Source of the DNA: Trichosphaerium sp. ATCC 40318
Taxonomy: Eukaryota > Discosea > Flabellinia > Trichosidae
Assembly: GCA_038496445.1 (NCBI GenBank)
Contig: JALMLS010000447.1
Location: 1-64,000 of the forward strand
Direction: 5' to 3'
Length of the DNA: 64,000 nucleotides
Shown here: piece by piece, positions 59,898 through 64,000 of the stretch
How positions within the stretch are numbered: position 1 is the first letter of the stretch
How the letters are laid out: each line of letters begins with the position of its first letter
Made by a program: the position numbers and the translations under genes
Notes under the pieces: generated by a model
What the model saw: the letters and a program-made list of their open reading frames with translations, nothing else
Databases searched by the model: none
Told to the model about the DNA's origin: nothing

Positions 59898-60656
59898 ATG
59901 GAAGTAATTGGCCCAGTAGCTGAAGGAACTTTAAATTTCGTACGTAAAACGTACTGGAACAAGCAACTGCGCAATCCTATGCGCTGCAACTACGATTGCG
60001 TCCAAGCCCACCAATGTAAAGCAAACAAAGGTCAGTACTATCACTTGTACGCGCATTAAACGAATGTAGAGTGGTTGGAAGATTTTGAAGAGCGTAGAAG
60101 CCACTTGAGCCGTACGGTTAACAAGGTCAAGGTAGTATGGTGCTACTGGGCTGCTCCATTGCAAAAGGTAACAACAACAATTTCCGAAAAGCCCAGACAA
60201 AAGTGGTTTTGCTAGTATTCAGCTCACGCTAGTGTAGATCAACGAGGTGTTGTCGTTTGGATGGGAACGCGGTTTAGGCGGTTCGCCATTGAACGTGTAC
60301 GAGGACCCAGCTGAGGCTATCAGCTTTGCCACCGACAAGGTACTTGTCGTCTGTAGGTGCGCACTAGGCGGTGGTGCCGACTACAACTATGACCCTATTT
60401 CATCCAAGTACACGTTTAAAGACGGAATGCAAGTGCTCCCAGCATGGCTTGTCACAGTAAAGGCACGTGGCTGGATTTGAGGTTTTTAATGTTGAATAAC
60501 CTTCTCAAATGACCTTTTGAAAAAAAAAAAAACGTTAACGGCTAATTGTCCCTCCTACAGGCTAGCGGACAAGGGCAAATCACCCAAGTATCCACAGCTA
60601 CAACAGAAGTAACAATATGTGACGATGTAAACATCGAAGTCACCATTGATTTATAA
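59898..60656 (+). CDS. Possible ADP-ribosyltransferase (PARP)-fold protein
   Basis: Exons join to MEVIGPVAEGTLNF, WLEDFEERRSHLSRTVNKVK, VWCYWAAPLQKINEVLSFGW, GLGGSPLNVYEDPAEAISFA, VLVVCRCALGGGADYNYD, KYTFKDGMQVLPAWLVTV and a tail ending DVNIEVTIDL. The order (W/H..I...GF.., then a Gly-rich loop with [YF]E-like..ISFA, then V..C..ALG, then KDG.QVLP.WLV) resembles the PARP catalytic core, where cysteine-adjacent ALG and YP.YLV occur. The catalytic His-Tyr-Glu triad is not clearly present, so activity is doubtful. The last intron (60463-60560) has a GC donor; without it the frame stops at 60480. The function call is inference. Confidence 0.45.
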
Positions 60657-60818
60657 TTCAGCACTCACTCCTTTCACTCACTTAGTAGCTCAGCACGAAA
60701 TAAAACAAATTTTACAGTTAAACTGAGCCTTGATGGAAAAGTTTTGGTTTTTTTATTGAATTTTGTGGTAATTTTGTTGTAGTTGCAATTTGTTTGAAAT
60801 AATATAAATATACTACTA

Positions 60819-63203
60819 TTAGTAATCATCCCCTTCTTTCTTGCGTTGTGTTGGCCGGTACACCTTGCGGCCAGAATTCCTGCCACCATAGTTGGAATGA
60901 TTATTGGACTGGTTGTTGTAATAACGTCTTTGATTGTTGTTCCGTCTGTCGCCATTGTGATTATACTTTCGTCGGCGGTTACCGTATGAAGGCGCTGAGT
61001 TGACAGTTTGAGATCCAAATGTCTCTTCATCAAGTCGTCTCTGTTGTGAGTAATTGTGTCTTCTACCAGTGTCTTTACCGGCCTTACGTGCCAGCTTCTC
61101 TTTAGTCTCGCACGAGATGTCATCAAAAAAGTCAGCGCCACCATCATAACTAGGTGCATCCGCTGCTTCTGGGTCTTCCTGATCGAGAGTAATATCTTCG
61201 ATTTGCTTTGCGACTTGTTCCATAATCTTGTCTTTATCATATTTTTGGTGTGATTTTTCAAAACTGAATTCACCATCTTGGAATTCAGGCTCAAGGTTGC
61301 GATCCGACCACCCCTTTCTATAATTGTTTCTACGACGGTAGCCACTAAATAAGGCATTAGAGGGGACGTTGTTTTCCAAGGATCGCAAGGGAGGAGGTAA
61401 AAAAAAAAGCCAACAACAAAATAATAATACACAAAAAACAAATGATTTGTCGTACCCATTGTTATTATTATTTCGTCGATTTTGTCCATGGTAATGATTG
61501 TTTTGCCTGTGGGACTGACGGCCTTGGTTTTGTCTTTGACCGTCGCGATGTTGTGGTTGTTGTTGCTGGTGTTGCCTGTTGGACTGCGTGCGTCCTTGTA
61601 CAGCGCCTCTGTAATCAATTTTCTTGGATGTTGTTGGGGCGCCTTGTGGTGAAGGTGCTGGTCGGGCTTGGCTGCTTGAAGGCGCACCACGACGTTGCAT
61701 TGTTTGTTTTTGTGCAGCGGCACTCTGTGTGGATGCACGTGGTTTCTGTTGTGTCCGTTGTGTTGCGACTTTGGCAGCATTTGCTGTTGGTTTTGACGCT
61801 TGCTGCTTGGCACGTGATTGTTGCTCGGCACCTCTTGCTTGTGCTGTAGTTGTTCGTTGTTGCATATTACGCTGTGGCGTGGATTGAGGCGTTTTGTTTG
61901 GTTGCCCTTGCTTCTTAGGCGCGTGTGTTGGCGCTTTCTTGGCTGCAGCTGGTTGTGCAGGTTTGTGTTGTTGTTGTGGCGCTCTGGTCGCACTTGCGGT
62001 ATTGCTCCTTGCATTCATGGATTGCTGTGGGGCTGTTGTCGTTGTAGCTGGTGTAGTAGCTTGTTGTTGCTGTGTGCGCTGTTGAGGAGGCTGTTGGCGT
62101 TGTACAGGCGGTTGTTGCATGGATTGCTGTTGTGTGCCTGGAGGCTGTTGTTGATGCGCCATATGCTGTTGCATGGTTTGTTGTTGTTGTCCCATGGTTT
62201 GTTGCTGTTGTCCCGGTTGTTGTTGTCCGTTTTGCGGTTGTCCCATCTGTTGTTGGGCGTGTTGTTGAGGATAATAATACCCATTCCAGTATCCACCATA
62301 ATATTGCCTGAATTGGCAAGAAATGAGTAAAAATCGGATAAAGTAAACAGTATTCAGTTCTACCGGAATCCAGTTCAATGATCGGGTTTTGTTCTCAAGT
62401 GGAATTGATTGTTGTTCAAAAAAATAAATTGAGTTTCAAAAAATCTCAGCGAGCGTACTGTGGAGGGTAACCCATTGGCATGTGGCCTTGTCCTTGGCCC
62501 ATGTACTGCATAGGATATCCCTGCGCGTACATGCCATTCTGTACACCATAATCTCCCATGTACGCCTAAAATTAACAAAAAAAAATGAGCTAACGATCTA
62601 GTACAAAAATCCACGTGCAAAACATTTCCGTGGTGTAAACCACGATACAACGTGTGATTTTATCAACGTTTTTTGAAAAGAAAAACAAAAAATTCAAGCC
62701 GTCAATTCACCGTTTTGGCTTTAGTCAAGTGTGTCACCGAATTCTACGATGAAATTGGATGACATTTTTGAAACGTGGCTTTCTCTAATTGGTTATATCG
62801 CTTACCGGAGCATTTAGAATTGCTGGGTCGTTGGGAGGTGTTGCACGCTGCGTGTTTTGCTGCTGAGGGAGCTCACAGACTGTTAGATCCTTTATATCGC
62901 TCCCTCTGAAGATGATGTAGTCGTAAACTTCATTTGTGGGCGCTATTTCTTTCCCACCGTTTGTTCTGCCTTGAGTACCAAAGGAACGCACTAGTCCAGT
63001 CAAAAAAAAACGAGATGTGTGCAAAAGGGCTTCCAATAGCGCTAAATACGCAAACTTTCGCCTCAACGCGGCGACGTACCATTTTGTAAGGCCACAGTAG
63101 ACTCTTTAGTGTCGATATTATACAATTTGCCTTCATACCGGATATCACTCTTGGATATTAACGATATTCGCGCCCCGATGTAAGGTACGTTATTAGATGC
63201 CAT
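60819..63203 (-). CDS. LSM14 / Scd6-family mRNP protein
   Basis: This is an mRNA-decay and translation-repression factor of P-bodies. The N-terminal LSm14 domain reads [47 protein letters not shown] and [19 protein letters not shown] long Gln/Pro/Ala-rich, low-complexity middle with a Tyr/Gly-rich start ([14 protein letters not shown]) spans about 61440-62580. The FDF-like region is [20 protein letters not shown], followed by the FFD box ([16 protein letters not shown]) and the TFG box ([12 protein letters not shown]). The C-terminus is an Arg/Asn/Gly-rich tail. All four family elements are in the expected order. The protein exceeds 600 residues, with a larger polyQ part than most homologues. 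Confidence 0.9.
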
Positions 63204-63320
63204 TTCCACGAGAGTCGTTTAATAAAGTTATGAAATTCGCGTCAGTTTTCTGGGACCGTTGACTTTTACTATGAAGCATTTTTTTCGTACGCGGAATTTT
63301 TCAGTTTCTGTAAAGCAACA

Positions 63321-64000
63321 ATGCTCAGGCCTCAATTAGTAGCTCTTGACGCCCACGATGGCCCTGATCCTATGTTCACAGATCCTCAGGGCGCAGCTGT
63401 GAAGTTTACGCTACCTGGACAGGTTATAACCAATGAGACTGATGCAATGCGGTACACTTGCGAAATATGCTTTTTGTGTGCGTAATAGTACGACGTAGAG
63501 GCCATGGTACATGGCTGGACTATCAAGGGGATAAAAAAAATATAATGGCCTCCGTTAGTGGCTTGGTAGAACGGGTTAACAAGTTAGTGTCCGCTAAGCC
63601 AATAAAATCAAGGTAACAATTGAGAAGAATGACCTAAGAAATGCCATTTACGTCCCAAACTTGACACTGTGTTAATAGATATGCTGGTGATGTAGGCGAT
63701 ATCGTTGTTGGACGAATTGGTACGTGACATTAATGAACGCACTACACGCGACTGTAAACTAATCAAACGCACAGTGGAAGTTGTATCTGGACGTTGGAAG
63801 GTAGATGTACAAGCTAGACAACATGCAAACCTATTATTGAGCTCTATTAACTTGCCTGGAGGCGTAAGGGTATGTGTAATACACATAAATAACCAACGAC
63901 TCATTTTTTGGGTTGACAGCGTCGGCGTACATTGGAAGATACACTGCAAATGAGATCGTTCTATTGCGAGCAGGATCTTATAGTCGCTGAAGTGCAAAAG
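63321..64000 (+). CDS. RNA exosome subunit Rrp4 (3' end beyond the window)
   Basis: Rrp4 is an S1/KH cap subunit of the exosome. The start codon gives [19 protein letters not shown]. Then come [52 protein letters not shown] (start of the S1 domain), [20 protein letters not shown] with PGGVRRR, and [17 protein letters not shown] at the window end. These match Rrp4's GHGT..DE.G, VGD.VVGRI.EV...RW.V and LLSS.NLPGG..RR motifs. The KH domain should follow outside. Introns use GTACAC, GTAACA, GTACGTG and GTATGTG donors. It is divergent from LSM14 (117 bp between start codons). Confidence 0.93.

Noticed and set aside
60343-60359. Possible 17-bp GTACTT..TGTAG intron in the PARP-like gene
   Set aside because: Removing it breaks an otherwise continuous frame.
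60674-62014. Long minus-strand frame rich in His/Asn/Lys
   Set aside because: Out-of-frame shadow of the LSM14 low-complexity region; it lacks the FDF, FFD and TFG motifs that lie in the other frame.
61818-62330. Plus-strand Leu/Cys-rich frame resembling a membrane protein
   Set aside because: Antisense of CAG/CAA-rich polyglutamine codons.

Overview
This is nuclear DNA of a compact-genome, AT-rich unicellular eukaryote. Genes are split by short introns (mostly 40-130 bp) with a striking 5' splice site preference for GTACG. They encode eukaryote-specific proteins: NTF2, eS27, eIF6, a proteasome alpha subunit, LSM14, Rrp4, Med4, NC2-alpha and a Rho GTPase with a CTLL prenylation tail. I cannot name the lineage from sequence alone. 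The Pro/Thr-rich surface proteins, PPR protein and triose-phosphate-translocator family carrier fit a heterotrophic or algal protist. A rubrerythrin with an organelle-like presequence hints at low-oxygen habits.

1-16733 is an inverted duplication, and its outer left end lies beyond the window. Each arm carries the same genes: a Rho GTPase, a vWA-domain surface protein, the E2 subunit of 2-oxoglutarate dehydrogenase and a ribosome recycling factor. The right arm reads cleanly. The left arm has single-base indels, and a noisy, shortened stretch at 7540-8180 just before the hinge. Either a real palindrome or a fold-back read or assembly artefact explains this; I favour the artefact.

17.6-25.1 kb holds orphan secreted proteins: an unknown, a Reeler-domain protein with a Pro/Thr-repeat stalk, a beta-helix protein with GGA-type repeats, and a small Cys-rich protein. 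25.6-29.6 kb holds housekeeping genes (eIF6, eS27, NTF2, rubrerythrin).

29.7-48.7 kb contains the most interesting content: two paralogous, convergently oriented genes for receptor-like RasGAPs. Each has a signal peptide, a long beta-strand-repeat ectodomain, a PSI-like eight- or seven-cysteine module, one membrane span and a cytoplasmic RasGAP domain with its arginine finger intact. The layout resembles animal plexins, but the parts differ. Between the two genes lie a CUE+OTU deubiquitinase, NC2-alpha, a PPR protein and a DWY/YP-W repeat protein.

49-52.3 kb has a TPT-family transporter, Med4 and a secreted orphan. 52.3-57.1 kb is a gene-free repeat nest with diverged 1-kb copies, GTACAGG minisatellites and TIR elements showing CpG decay. 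57.1-64 kb returns to dense genes: a GT31 glycosyltransferase, proteasome alpha, a possible ADP-ribosyltransferase-fold protein, LSM14 and Rrp4 (cut by the window end). Divergent gene pairs often have only 80-120 bp between start codons, implying shared bidirectional promoters.
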